Of a DNA stretch of 64,000 nucleotides, positions 52,101-61,584 are shown in pieces. Position 1 is the stretch's first letter; every line of letters starts with the position of its first letter. The notes below the pieces were generated by a model. That model worked only from the letters and a program-made list of their open reading frames with translations, was not told the origin of the DNA and ran no database searches. Origin of the DNA: Mesorhizobium sp. CU3 (GTDB lineage: Bacteria > Pseudomonadota > Alphaproteobacteria > Rhizobiales > Rhizobiaceae); NCBI RefSeq assembly GCF_006442965.1, contig NZ_VFWX01000024.1, forward strand, positions 1 through 64,000, written 5' to 3'. A program made the position numbers and the translations under genes.

Positions 52101-53017
52101 CCGAAATCGAATCTATCGAAACGCCTCAAACGCACTCCGGCTTCGTCGCGCTGATCGGCGCGCCCAATGCCGGCAAGTCGACGCTGGTCAACCAGCTTGT
52201 CGGCGCAAAGGTGTCGATCGTCACCCACAAGGTGCAGACCACCCGCGCCATCGTGCGCGGCATCGCCACGCATGAGAATGCGCAGATCGTCTTCGTCGAC
52301 ACGCCCGGCATCTTCAAGCCGAAACGCCGGCTGGACACCGCCATGGTGACCACCGCATGGGGCGGCGCCAAGGATGCCGATGTGGTGGTGCTGCTGATCG
52401 ATGCCGAGCGCGGCATCAGGGGCGATGCCGACGCCATCCTCGATCGGCTGAAAGATGTGCGCCAGCCTATGCTGCTCGTCCTCAACAAGGTCGACCGCGT
52501 CAAGCCGGAGACGCTCCTGGCGCTCGCCGCGACGGCGAACGAGAGAGTGCCGTTCAAGCGCACCTTCATGGTCTCGGCGCTGACCGGCTCCGGCTGCAAG
52601 GATCTGCTCGACTATCTCGCCGAGACGCTGCCCGCCGGTCCCTGGTACTATCCCGAAGACCAGATTTCCGACCTGCCGATGCGCCAGCTCGCGGCCGAGA
52701 TCACCCGCGAAAAACTGTACCTTAGGCTGCATCAGGAGCTTCCCTATTCTTCGCATATCGAGACCGAGAAATGGGAAGAGAAGAAGGACGGCTCGGTGCG
52801 CATCGAGCAGGTCATCTATGTCGAGCGCGACAGCCAGAAGAAGATCGTGCTCGGCCACAAGGGCGAGACGATCCGGGCCATCGGCCAGGCCGCGCGCACC
52901 GAGATCGCCGACATCCTCGAGCAGAAGGTGCATCTTTTCCTGTTCGTGAAGGTGCGCGAGAACTGGGGCGACGACCCCGAGCGCTATCGCGAAATGGGGC
53001 TGGAATTTCCCCACTAG
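52097..53017 (+). CDS. era: GTPase Era
   Basis: 16S rRNA-binding GTPase in small-subunit assembly. The 306-residue protein has G1 GAPNAGKSTLVNQLV, G3 FVDTPGIFKPK, G4 LNKVDRV and the KH domain motif VLGHKGETIRAIGQAA. The ATG at 52097 overlaps the rnc stop; 52085 is possible too. Confidence 0.97.
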   Translation: MTEIESIETPQTHSGFVALIGAPNAGKSTLVNQLVGAKVSIVTHKVQTTRAIVRGIATHENAQIVFVDTPGIFKPKRRLDTAMVTTAWGGAKDADVVVLLIDAERGIRGDADAILDRLKDVRQPMLLVLNKVDRVKPETLLALAATANERVPFKRTFMVSALTGSGCKDLLDYLAETLPAGPWYYPEDQISDLPMRQLAAEITREKLYLRLHQELPYSSHIETEKWEEKKDGSVRIEQVIYVERDSQKKIVLGHKGETIRAIGQAARTEIADILEQKVHLFLFVKVRENWGDDPERYREMGLEFPH

Positions 53018-53284
53018 CTAGCGTGGCCAGGACGTCGATGTGGTGCGGCTGCGGTTGGACGCTGTGGAAGCGCTGATCCCAATGTTGGAAACGATGCCGA
53101 TCAGCCCGAGTCCGCAAGGCAATGCCGCGTGATCGACTAATGCATGTCGCACTGCCGGCTCCTCCCCACCTTCGCGCCAATTCGCTATGTCAAATAGCAT
53201 TATTACTATGGCGCATAGCATATAGTTGCTATCTGTCATAGTCTTTTTCTTGACGGCAGGCGCTCTCGCGGCGAACGGTAACGC
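53018..53284. other. intergenic region with AT-rich inverted repeats
   Basis: Bases 53026-53135 look like a degraded coding fragment (an open stretch ending PQGNAA before a stop). Bases 53185-53240 are strikingly AT-rich and hold nested GCTATG/CATAGC inverted repeats (for example GCTATG near 53182, CATAGC near 53213), followed by TCTTGACGG. This may be a foreign promoter or operator. Confidence 0.45.
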
Positions 53285-53443
53285 ATGGAAAAGATTGAGA
53301 GTCGGGAAGAATCCGCAGCCGACAGCGGTGCCCTCGACACATTGGTCGATTGCAATCTGCGCCGCGGCTCGGTCGTCATGCTCAACGATTTCGAGGTCGA
53401 GTTCTCCGAGGTACCGCTACTCCCGACTGGAGCGGCTAGGTAG
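53285..53443 (+). CDS. small hypothetical ORF, 52 aa
   Basis: Begins MEKIESREESAADSGALDTL and includes RRGSVVMLNDFEVEFSEVP. It has no similarity I recognise and only a weak ribosome site. The AT-rich repeats just upstream and a strong TGCGGCGCCC/GGGCGCCGCA hairpin at 53466-53493 just downstream would frame it as a small unit, but it could be a remnant. Confidence 0.3.
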   Translation: MEKIESREESAADSGALDTLVDCNLRRGSVVMLNDFEVEFSEVPLLPTGAAR

Positions 53444-53465
53444 GCTGAGATTGCGATTCAACAGT

Positions 53466-53493
53466 TGCGGCGCCCTTGACTTCGGGCGCCGCA
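53466..53493. terminator. strong hairpin between convergent genes
   Basis: Perfect ten-base stem TGCGGCGCCC/GGGCGCCGCA with an eight-base loop. No T-run follows on either strand, so termination is only likely from position. Confidence 0.45.
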
Positions 53494-53514
53494 ATCATTG
53501 TCGGATGAGGGCGC

Positions 53515-54318
53515 TTACACCGCACCGGCAATGACGGGCCGCGCCTTCGGCCGGCGTACGAAGCTTTCGGTGCCGTAATAGGCGACGATCGCGACCGCGA
53601 TGACTGCCCAGATGGCGACGGCGATCCATTGCTGCTGCACATAGTCGGCATCGACAAACACCTTGCCGAGGAAGCGCACGCTGTTCTGGTGCGTGACATG
53701 CATCAGGATGGCGAGCAGCACGCTGCCGGTGTTCTGGTAGAGCCAGGTGAAGACGATAGCGGCCAACACCACATTGATCGTGCCGTAGAGCGAAAGGTCG
53801 CCGACCAGGCCGAGCGGGAAGTGCCAGATGGCCCAGATCACGCCGAGGATCAGGCTGGCGGCGAGCGCCGAATGGCCGGCCAGCAGGCGAGGCGTGGCAA
53901 AGCCGCGCCAGCCGGGTTCCTCGCCCAGCGGGCCGCTGAAGACGGCGTAGAGCGCGACGATCGGCAGGATTTCGGAGAAGGCCGGGATATCGCCCCAGGC
54001 CGGCGGCGCCGAGCCGAAGACCGGATTGATCAGGATCGAGGCGAGCTGCGCCCCGAACGGCAGGCCAAGGGCGACGAGATACCAGATCGGCCGAACGCGC
54101 CATTTCACCATCGAGGCGAGGATCGCCTTGACCGCGCTCCAGCCCCCGGCAAGTGCCGCGACGATGAGGCCTGCAACCGCCGGCCCGAAGGTGAACCAGG
54201 GAATGCTCTCGCCGTTGGACAAGTAAAAGGGAATGAACGCCAGCCAGGTCAGGCCAAGCGCCAGCGAAAAGAAGGCAGTCAGCCGGTGCTTCCACACCAG
54301 GTTCAGGAAGGAAGTCAT
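53515..54318 (-). CDS. CPBP intramembrane glutamic protease
   Basis: A 267-residue polytopic protein of the CPBP (Abi, CAAX-protease-like) family. The three active-site boxes are present: PLGEEPGWRGFATPRL (EExxxR), GVIWAIWHFPLGL and LMHVTHQNSVRF. About seven to eight membrane helices. Roles of bacterial members include bacteriocin immunity and membrane protein cleavage; the target is unknown. It lies on the opposite strand within the otherwise conserved era-recO interval. Confidence 0.9.
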   Translation of the reverse strand: MTSFLNLVWKHRLTAFFSLALGLTWLAFIPFYLSNGESIPWFTFGPAVAGLIVAALAGGWSAVKAILASMVKWRVRPIWYLVALGLPFGAQLASILINPVFGSAPPAWGDIPAFSEILPIVALYAVFSGPLGEEPGWRGFATPRLLAGHSALAASLILGVIWAIWHFPLGLVGDLSLYGTINVVLAAIVFTWLYQNTGSVLLAILMHVTHQNSVRFLGKVFVDADYVQQQWIAVAIWAVIAVAIVAYYGTESFVRRPKARPVIAGAV

Positions 54319-54570
54319 GTCGGATCTCTCGTCGGGTCATGATTGCGAAAGGTCGCCCGCCCGTGAGGTCGACGCTTCGGGAAAGGCCAGCCGAACCGTT
54401 CGGCGGTCTGCGCCGGCCACCCGGTCAACGCGTCTGTATTTGGCGCCTGCCTGGTCCGGAAATCCCGAACGCTTTCTGAGAAAATTCCGATATTTGGCGT
54501 GGCAGCAGTCTTACGGTATGCGCCAAGCCTTATCTTGATTTCGCCGCGCAACAGGTGAAAAGCTCCGCCA

Positions 54571-55323
54571 ATGGAATGGCGCGACGAGGGAATCGTTCTC
54601 GGCACCCGCAAGCATGGCGAAACCAGCGCCATCCTCGAGGTGATGACGCGCGCGCATGGTCGCCATCTCGGCCTGGTGCGCGGCGGCCGTTCGCGCAAAC
54701 AGCAGCCGGTGCTGCAACCGGGCAACCGCGTCGACCTTTTATGGCGCGCGCGGCTCGACGAACATCTTGGAACCTTCCAGGCCGAGGCGATCGAGATGAA
54801 CGCCGCCCGCCTGATGGACACCGCGGTCGCGGTCTACGGCCTGCAGACCATGGCCGCGCATCTGAGGCTCCTACCCGAGCGCGACGCGCATGGCGGCCTC
54901 TATGAGGCGCTGGCCGTGATGATCTCGCATCTCGATGATGCCGATGCGGCGGGCGAGCTGGTGGCGCGCTTCGAGCTGCTGATCCTCGACGAGCTCGGTT
55001 TCGGCCTCGATCTCAGCGAATGCGCGGCCACCGGCACAAGGCAGGACCTCGCCTATGTCTCGCCGAAATCGGGCCGCGCCGTCTCGCGCGGCGCGGGAGA
55101 GCCCTGGCGCGACAAGATGCTCAAGCTGCCCACCTTCCTGCAGCGCGGCGCCGGCTTGCGCGCCGACGCGGCAGCCCTTGAAGACGCCTTCAAGCTGACC
55201 GGCTTTTTCTTCTTCCGCCATGTCTACGAGCCGCGCGGCCTCGAGCCGCCCGACGCCCGCGCCGGCTTCCTGGCTGCGCTTCGCCGGCATCATGCAACGG
55301 TGAAGGCAATCGCCGGCGTCTAA
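54571..55323 (+). CDS. recO: DNA repair protein RecO
   Basis: Loads RecA in the RecF pathway. The 250-residue protein begins MEWRDEGIVLGTRKHGETSA (OB fold) with LVRGGRSRKQQPVLQPGN and ends in the helical domain (LTGFFFFRHVYEPRGLEPPD). No zinc-finger cysteines are evident, as usual in alphaproteobacteria. Normally follows era directly; here the CPBP gene and small ORF intervene. Confidence 0.94.
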   Translation: MEWRDEGIVLGTRKHGETSAILEVMTRAHGRHLGLVRGGRSRKQQPVLQPGNRVDLLWRARLDEHLGTFQAEAIEMNAARLMDTAVAVYGLQTMAAHLRLLPERDAHGGLYEALAVMISHLDDADAAGELVARFELLILDELGFGLDLSECAATGTRQDLAYVSPKSGRAVSRGAGEPWRDKMLKLPTFLQRGAGLRADAAALEDAFKLTGFFFFRHVYEPRGLEPPDARAGFLAALRRHHATVKAIAGV

Positions 55324-55787
55324 TCCGCGCCCCGCCGCTGCTCCAGGAAATCGTCGAGGATGGCGCGCTGGCCTTGCAGGATCTTGAGGCCGGCTTCGGG
55401 CAGCGTGAACCAGCCGGCTTTATCCACTTCGGGAAATTCTCTCATGATTCCCGATTTCGGCGGCCATTCCATGGTGAACATGTTGCTCTTGATCGCGCCG
55501 GCATCGAGATCGGCCTCGACGCTCCACGCGATCACGATCTTGCCGCCAGCTTGCCTGTAGCTGCCGACGGGCCGGAAATCACCGTTGATGCGAACGCCCA
55601 GTTCCTCCTCCGCCTCGCGCCGGCCGGCTTCAAATTCGTCCTCGCCGTCTTCGATGAGGCCTTTCGGGATCGACCATGCGCCTTCGTCCTTGCGCGCCCA
55701 GAACGGGCCGCCCGGATGGACCAGCAGGAATTCGAAGACGCCGGCGGTGCGCCGGTAGATCAGCAGGCCCGCGCTTCGTTGCGGCAT
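55320..55787 (-). CDS. NUDIX hydrolase
   Basis: A 155-residue Nudix protein. The Nudix box is complete: GLIEDGEDEFEAGRREAEEE followed by LGV. RRTAGVFEFLLVHPGGPFWA and WSIPKGLI mark the fold. ATG 55787 has AAGAGGACT just upstream, so the extension to 55826 is rejected. Overlaps the recO stop by four bases, convergent. Confidence 0.92.
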   Translation of the reverse strand: MPQRSAGLLIYRRTAGVFEFLLVHPGGPFWARKDEGAWSIPKGLIEDGEDEFEAGRREAEEELGVRINGDFRPVGSYRQAGGKIVIAWSVEADLDAGAIKSNMFTMEWPPKSGIMREFPEVDKAGWFTLPEAGLKILQGQRAILDDFLEQRRGAD

Positions 55788-56034
55788 TGGTAGTCCTCTT
55801 GGCAAGTCCCGCAAGCGTTCGAGCATAGCACGAGTATTTCGCCGCCGGCCGCAGGTAATTTCATCAGCAATTGCGGATGGTCTCGCCGTGTCATCGTTGG
55901 ATAACGCGCGCGCTTGCTGGCAATCGGCGCGGAAACATGCTCGATCTTACCAGCCGGCAAAGCGCTGATTTGGATAGCCGTCTCATTGCCGTATTTGCCG
56001 GCGACAACTGGTTCGGTTTTGAGGGGAAACCGCC

Positions 56035-58824
56035 ATGTTTTTCAGCCTGATCGCGATTGCCGCCGTCATCGCCTTGTTCGTCATCGTCTCGCGCCAGCAG
56101 AACCGCATTGCGCTGGTCGAGCGCGAGCTGGGCGCGTTGCGCAGCCTGGTGCTTTCCGGCGCAGCACTGCCCGCACCCAAGCCGGATGCGATCGCCGAGG
56201 GCGTGTCGAAGGACGCGGGAGAAGCCGTGGCGATCGCCGCCGCGCCAGCGACTCAGGCGATCGCGTCCGAGCCGGAGGCGGCAACGGCCGCCGAAGCCGA
56301 GATCGTAGCCGGACCCTGGAAAAAAGGCGAGGCGGCAGCGGCAGGCGCCGCTGAGCCCGGCAAAGCCGAGCCGGTGCCGGAACTTTCAGCCGAGGCCAAA
56401 GCGGCGTTCACCCGATCCGAGGCCGCCGAGAAAGCCGCAAGCCGGTCCGACGTCGAAACGGCGCTGGGCACGCGCTGGGCGGTCTGGGTCGGCGGCATCG
56501 CGCTGGCGCTGGGCGGCCTGTTCCTGATCCGTTACACCATCGAAGCCGGCATTTTCGGTCCCGGCGTGCGGCTCACTATGGCCGCTATCCTCGGCCTTGT
56601 GCTGATTGCCGGCGCCGAATTCATCCGCCGCACCGGCTTCAAGGTGCCGGTCCAGGGCGCCGCCGGCGCCTATATCCCGGCGATCCTGACTGGGGCCGGC
56701 GCTTTCATCCTGTTCGGCACTGTCTATGCCGCGCATGGCATCTACGGCTTCATCGGCCCGGCGCTAGCGTTTGGTCTGCTCGGAGCCATAGGCGTGGCGG
56801 CCATTGCCGCGTCCCTCGTGCATGGCTTGGCGCTAGCCGGCATCGGCCTTGTCGGCGCCATGGTCACGCCGGCGCTGGTTTCCTCCGAGGCGCCAAACCC
56901 ATGGGCGCTGTTCGTCTATCTGGCCATAGTACTTGCCGCGACGGCCGCCGTCGCGCGCATCCGCGACTGGAAGGTGCTGGTCGCGGTGGCTTTCGCCGGC
57001 TGCGGCATCTGGACTATCCTTTACATGAGCGATGCGCCGGCCGCGAACCTCGCCGCCATCCTGTTCATCAGCCTGGCCACGCTCGCCGTGCTGGCCTTCC
57101 TCTGGCTCGCCGGACGCGACGATGCCGAGCCCGGTTTCGACTGGCCCTCGATCGTACCTGGTCTTTTCATTGCGTTGTGCGCGCTTGGCCTGTCGGTCGA
57201 TCCGGTCTTTGCCCCGGCAGGCGATGGCTTGCACGGCGCGGTGCTGCTGGTTGCGCTGGTCGCCGTTGCGCTCTACCGGCCGCGCGCAATGCCCGTAGTC
57301 TTCGCTGCCGGCCTGGCAACGGCGATGATCTATCTCGGCATCATCCCGCCCACCACCGTCGGTGCCGATGCGCTGGATGTCGGCCTCGACGCCCACTCGC
57401 TGGCTTCGCCCGGCGCGCTGACGTTCCGCATCGGCATCGTGCTCGCCTTGGTCTTCCTTGCGGCCGGCTTCTGGGCGGCGCGCCGTTTTGTTGTCCTTGC
57501 CCCGATGCGCGCGGCCTGCTGGACGGCCTGGGGCGTGGTCGTGCCGCTGGTTGTGCTGACGGCGCTGTGGCTCACCTTCGGCGATATCGACCGCGACCTC
57601 GGCTATGCGCTGCCGGCACTGCTCCTGCTGCTCGCATTCGCGGCCGGCGGCGAATGGATTGCGCGCGGCGAAGAACCGCCGCTCGGCGGCGGGCCGGCCG
57701 TGTCCTTCGCGCTTGCCGGCGCCGGCCTTGCCGGCCTCCTGATGCTGCACATGGCCTTCGGCTCCGGCTGGACCACCGTGCTGCTCGGCGCCGCGGCCGT
57801 CGTCCCGGCGCTGGCGACGCGTTGGCGCTCCTATCCGATACTAGGCTGGATCGCGGTGGGTGCCGCTGTCGCCGTGATCGGCCGCGTCGCCTTCGACCCG
57901 ACCATTGTCGGCGCGGCGGCGCTGTCGAAAACGCCGGTGTTCAACTGGCTGCTGCTGGGTTACGGCGTGCCGGCGCTGGCCTTCGGCTTCGCCGGCTGGC
58001 AACTCGCCCGCACCACCGACGGCAGGCCGCGCCTCGCCATGGAGGCGGCATCGGCGCTGTTCGCGCTGCTCACCATTGCCATGCTGGTGCGTCACGCCAT
58101 GCATGGCGGCGTCATCGATACCGGCACGGTGACGCTTGCCGAACAGGCGATCTACACGCTGATCGCGCTCGGCGCCGGCGCCATCCTGGTCGCCCTCGAC
58201 AGGCGCTCACCGAGCTCGGTGCTGCGCTATGGCTCAATGGCGGCCGGTGTCGCCTCGGCCGGCTTCATCGCCGTCCAGCATTTCGTGGTGCTGAACCCGC
58301 TGCTGACGGATGAATCGACCGGCACGATCCCGGTCTTCAACCTTCTGTTCCTGGCCTATCTGCTGCCGGCGATTGCCGCCGGCGCGCTGGCGCTCTATGT
58401 CCGCGACAAGCGCCCGAAATGGTATGCCGCGATGCTGGCGCTGGTCGCCGCGCTGCTTGCCTTCGCCTATGCCACGCTGTCGGTGCGCCGCCTGTTCAAG
58501 GGCGAGTTCATCGCGCTGTGGAGCGGGCTTGGCCAACTGGAGACCTACACCTATTCGGCGCTCTGGCTGGTCATCGGCGTCGCATTGCTCACCGCCGGCG
58601 TCTGGCTGAAATCGCAGGTGCTGCGCATCGCCTCGGCCGCGCTGATCGCCACCGCGGTGCTGAAAGTCTTCCTCTTCGACATGTCGGAGCTGGAAGGCGT
58701 GCTGCGCGCGCTCTCCTTCATCGGCCTCGGCGCCGTGCTGATCGGCATCGGTCTGTTCTACCAGCGGCTGCTGACGCGGGCGGCGAGGGAAAAAGTCGAA
58801 ACCCCGCAGGAAACAACTGGATAG
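56035..58824 (+). CDS. DUF2339 polytopic membrane protein
   Basis: A 929-residue protein. One N-terminal helix (FSLIAIAAVIALFVIVS), an Ala/Glu-rich stretch (residues about 35-150), then some 25 or more hydrophobic helices, for example LGTRWAVWVGGIALALGGLF near 145 and a C-terminal SFIGLGAVLIGIGLFYQRLL. This matches DUF2339 proteins; no catalytic residues are known. A Rhizobiales-typical long version. It is followed by an ECF sigma gene after 140 bases in the same direction. Confidence 0.88.
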   Translation: MFFSLIAIAAVIALFVIVSRQQNRIALVERELGALRSLVLSGAALPAPKPDAIAEGVSKDAGEAVAIAAAPATQAIASEPEAATAAEAEIVAGPWKKGEAAAAGAAEPGKAEPVPELSAEAKAAFTRSEAAEKAASRSDVETALGTRWAVWVGGIALALGGLFLIRYTIEAGIFGPGVRLTMAAILGLVLIAGAEFIRRTGFKVPVQGAAGAYIPAILTGAGAFILFGTVYAAHGIYGFIGPALAFGLLGAIGVAAIAASLVHGLALAGIGLVGAMVTPALVSSEAPNPWALFVYLAIVLAATAAVARIRDWKVLVAVAFAGCGIWTILYMSDAPAANLAAILFISLATLAVLAFLWLAGRDDAEPGFDWPSIVPGLFIALCALGLSVDPVFAPAGDGLHGAVLLVALVAVALYRPRAMPVVFAAGLATAMIYLGIIPPTTVGADALDVGLDAHSLASPGALTFRIGIVLALVFLAAGFWAARRFVVLAPMRAACWTAWGVVVPLVVLTALWLTFGDIDRDLGYALPALLLLLAFAAGGEWIARGEEPPLGGGPAVSFALAGAGLAGLLMLHMAFGSGWTTVLLGAAAVVPALATRWRSYPILGWIAVGAAVAVIGRVAFDPTIVGAAALSKTPVFNWLLLGYGVPALAFGFAGWQLARTTDGRPRLAMEAASALFALLTIAMLVRHAMHGGVIDTGTVTLAEQAIYTLIALGAGAILVALDRRSPSSVLRYGSMAAGVASAGFIAVQHFVVLNPLLTDESTGTIPVFNLLFLAYLLPAIAAGALALYVRDKRPKWYAAMLALVAALLAFAYATLSVRRLFKGEFIALWSGLGQLETYTYSALWLVIGVALLTAGVWLKSQVLRIASAALIATAVLKVFLFDMSELEGVLRALSFIGLGAVLIGIGLFYQRLLTRAAREKVETPQETTG

Positions 58825-58964
58825 CCGGGAATAAATCCCCATCGGCTGGCGTTATCTCATCGCTTGGGCAACCGGAGCGGATGCGCCGCTTCGCGCTGAC
58901 TGCTTGCGCCGCGCCGGCAACGCGCGTTTTATCGGGACGGAAAGCGACCTCGAAACAAGCGGTC

Positions 58965-59483
58965 ATGGACGACAAGAAGGCAGCGATCCTGAGCGAAATA
59001 CCGCGGTTGCGGCGCTACGCGCGCTCGCTGTTGCGCGACCGCGATTCCGCCGACGACCTTGTCCAGGACTGTCTGGAACGGGCGCTGATGCGGCTCGACA
59101 ACTGGCAGACGGGAGAAAGCCCCCGGAGGTGGCTGTTTACGATTATGCATCACTTGTTCATCGACCAGATGCGCAAGGTCAACCGGCGCGGCGAGGCGGC
59201 GATCCTGCCTCTCGAAGCCGGTGAAGCCCAAGCCGCACCCGCCGATCAGGTCGAGACCATCGCCTCGCGCGAGATCATGGATGCCTTGCAGGCGATCAGC
59301 CCCGATCGCCGCGCGGCATTGGTGATGGTCGCCATCGAGGGCTTTTCCTACGCCGAGGCCGCCAACATTCTTGGCGTGCCGGCCGGCACGCTGATGTCGC
59401 GCATCGCGCGCGGCCGCGAGGAACTGCGTGGATTGCTCGACGATTCGGCGCGCCGACGCTCGATCAGGATTGTTGAGAAATGA
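58965..59483 (+). CDS. ECF-type RNA polymerase sigma factor
   Basis: A 172-residue sigma-70 family protein with region 2 (RRYARSLLRDRDSADDLVQD, LFTIMHHLFIDQMRK) and region 4 (SPDRRAALVMVAIEGFSYAE, AANILGVPAGTLMSRIARGR). Directs transcription of a stress or envelope regulon not yet known. ATG 58965 gives the family length; the frame is open far upstream inside the DUF2339 gene. Stop overlaps the anti-sigma start (ATGA). Confidence 0.93.
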   Translation: MDDKKAAILSEIPRLRRYARSLLRDRDSADDLVQDCLERALMRLDNWQTGESPRRWLFTIMHHLFIDQMRKVNRRGEAAILPLEAGEAQAAPADQVETIASREIMDALQAISPDRRAALVMVAIEGFSYAEAANILGVPAGTLMSRIARGREELRGLLDDSARRRSIRIVEK

Positions 59484-60274
59484 CCCGCCGCGATTTCTCC
59501 GAACGCGATATCCACATGGCCCTCGACGGCGAATTGCCGGGCGAGGAACGCATGGCCTACGACGCCTGGCTGGAAGCCAATGCCGAGATGAAGGCCAAGG
59601 CCGCGCGCTACACCGCCGATCGGGCAGCGCTTCGCTCGGCCTTTGCCGGCGTGCTGGACGAGCCCGTGCCGGCCAGGCTGCGCCAAGCGCTCCTCGGCGA
59701 GACGTCGGTCAAGGCAACTGCCTGGCGCTCGCGCTGGTGGCTGTCGGCCGCCGCTGCCGTGGTGTTGGCGGTCGGCGGGTTGAGCGGCTATGTCGCCGGC
59801 ATCGACGGCATCGGCAAAACGGATAATGACGACGACCAGATCGCCGAGCAGGCGATCGCCGCCCATGTCATCTATGCCGCGGAGAAGCGCCACGCTGTCG
59901 AAGTGCCGGCAAGCGACAAGGATCATCTGCAGACCTGGCTGTCGAACCGCGTGGGGCTGAAGCTGGTGGCGCCGGATCTGGCGTCCGAGGGCTTTGAACT
60001 TGTCGGCGGCCGGCTGCTGCCGGCGGGCAGCCAGGGCAAGGCGGCGATGCTGCTCTACGAAGACGCCAAGGGCGAGCGTATCTCGCTCTTCGTCACCGCC
60101 GAATCTGCCGAGACAGCGAAGGGCACCTATATGGCCGAGACCGGCGGACCGGAGGCGGTCTACTGGCTCGACAAGGGCTATGCCTGCGCCGTCGTCGGCT
60201 CGCTGCCGCCCGAGCGCCTGTCGGCGGTCGCCAAGAGCGCATACGGCCAGCTTCTGGCCGGCATATCGAGCTGA
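59480..60274 (+). CDS. transmembrane anti-sigma factor
   Basis: A 264-residue protein: cytoplasmic N-terminus with DIHMALDGELPGEERMAYDA (the sigma-binding ASD-like start; no HxxxCxxC zinc motif), one membrane helix (WWLSAAAAVVLAVGGLSGYVAG, about residues 85-106) and a periplasmic domain ending SAYGQLLAGISS. Translationally coupled to the sigma gene. Would hold the sigma factor inactive until an envelope signal. Confidence 0.88.
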   Translation: MTRRDFSERDIHMALDGELPGEERMAYDAWLEANAEMKAKAARYTADRAALRSAFAGVLDEPVPARLRQALLGETSVKATAWRSRWWLSAAAAVVLAVGGLSGYVAGIDGIGKTDNDDDQIAEQAIAAHVIYAAEKRHAVEVPASDKDHLQTWLSNRVGLKLVAPDLASEGFELVGGRLLPAGSQGKAAMLLYEDAKGERISLFVTAESAETAKGTYMAETGGPEAVYWLDKGYACAVVGSLPPERLSAVAKSAYGQLLAGISS

Positions 60275-60482
60275 ACCGGCTGCGCTTTTTGCGCTGCCGG
60301 CTTCGCCTCGAAACCGCAATCCTGTTCAAACATTTCACGCTTTCTCGCCGTGGCGGAACCTGTCACAATTCGGCCCTATTCAAGGAGCGATAGCGCTTGA
60401 TGGGATAGTGGTGTTTCGGTCGCTATCCGCTTTTGACCGGGGCCGTTTTCCGCAAATCCAATCGAGGTTCTCCCAAGCCCGC

Positions 60483-61580
60483 ATGCCTGCCGAGATCCGC
60501 AAGGCCCGCGCGTCAGACGTCGATGACCTCGCCGCCATCGAGAAGGCTGTTTTCACCAGCGATCGCCTGTCGCGCCGTTCCTTTCGTCAGTTGATCGAGC
60601 GCGAGACGGCCAAGATGCTGGTGGCCGAAAACGACGGCCGCGTCGCCGGCTACGCGGTGGTGCTGTTTCGCAAGGGCAGCGGCGTGGCGCGGCTCTATTC
60701 CATCGCAGTCAGTCCGTTCTTCGGCCGGCTTGGCATCGGTCGCCAATTGCTGGACGCCGCCGAGGAGGCGGCTTTCGAGCACGACCGGCTGCTGCTGCGT
60801 CTCGAAGTGCGCGAGGACAATGACCGCGCCATCCGCATCTATGAACAGGCCGGCTATCGCAAGATCGGTCGCGAGCCCGACTACTACGAGGATGGCGCCA
60901 CCGCGCTGCGCTACGAAAAGACGCTGCGCGGCGACACGCCGACGGCGACCGAGGTGCCGTTCTACCAGCAGACCTGCGAGTTCACCTGCGGCCCGTGCTG
61001 CCTTATGATGGCGATGGCCAATTTCGATTCTGGCTTCGTCCCCGATCCGGTGATGGAAATCCGCCTGTGGCGCGAGGCGACCACCGTCTTCATGATGTCG
61101 GGCCCAGGCGGCTGCGAACCTTTCGGCCTTGCCGTCGCCGGCTACGAGAGCGGGCTCGGGGCGGAGATCTTCGTTTCCTTCTACGGCGCGCTGTTCCTGC
61201 AATCGGTCAGGAGCGAGGACAAGCGCAGGGTGATGGAACTCGCCCAGGTCGATTTCCGCCGCCGCGCCGAGCTCTACGGCATCCCCGTCAACTATCGCCC
61301 CTTCGGCATCGACGACATCCGCTCAGCCTTGGGTGAGGGCAAGCTGGTCGTGGTACTGGTCAGCGGCTTCCTGATGTTCGGCAAGAAAGTGCCGCATTGG
61401 GTGCTGGCCATCGGCGACGACGGCGACCATATCCTGATCCACGACCCATGGGTCGAGGATGAGAGGCAGGAAACAATTCTCGATGCCGCGAACATTCCAG
61501 TGCCCTACGACATTTTCATGAATATGGCGCAGTTCGGCCGCGACGGGTTGCGGGCCGCCATCACTCTGGGAAAACGCTGA
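60483..61580 (+). CDS. GNAT acetyltransferase-C39-like peptidase fusion
   Basis: A 365-residue two-domain protein. Residues 1-150 form a RimI-like GNAT domain (RLYSIAVSPFFGRLGIGRQL with the acetyl-CoA loop; RIYEQAGYRKIGREPDYYED). Residues 155-365 form a papain-like C39 peptidase with catalytic Cys in QQTCEFTCGPCCLMMA, His in KVPHWVLAIGD and Asp in LIHDPWVED. Four bases separate it from the ATP-grasp gene. The pairing suggests that the two proteins modify the same peptide or protein: ligate, acetylate and trim. Substrate unknown. Confidence 0.88.
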   Translation: MPAEIRKARASDVDDLAAIEKAVFTSDRLSRRSFRQLIERETAKMLVAENDGRVAGYAVVLFRKGSGVARLYSIAVSPFFGRLGIGRQLLDAAEEAAFEHDRLLLRLEVREDNDRAIRIYEQAGYRKIGREPDYYEDGATALRYEKTLRGDTPTATEVPFYQQTCEFTCGPCCLMMAMANFDSGFVPDPVMEIRLWREATTVFMMSGPGGCEPFGLAVAGYESGLGAEIFVSFYGALFLQSVRSEDKRRVMELAQVDFRRRAELYGIPVNYRPFGIDDIRSALGEGKLVVVLVSGFLMFGKKVPHWVLAIGDDGDHILIHDPWVEDERQETILDAANIPVPYDIFMNMAQFGRDGLRAAITLGKR

Positions 61581-61584
61581 GACA

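Noticed and set aside
53018..53239. 73-codon minus-strand ORF downstream of era
   Set aside because: Crosses the AT-rich repeats and the era 3' flank without coding character or ribosome site.
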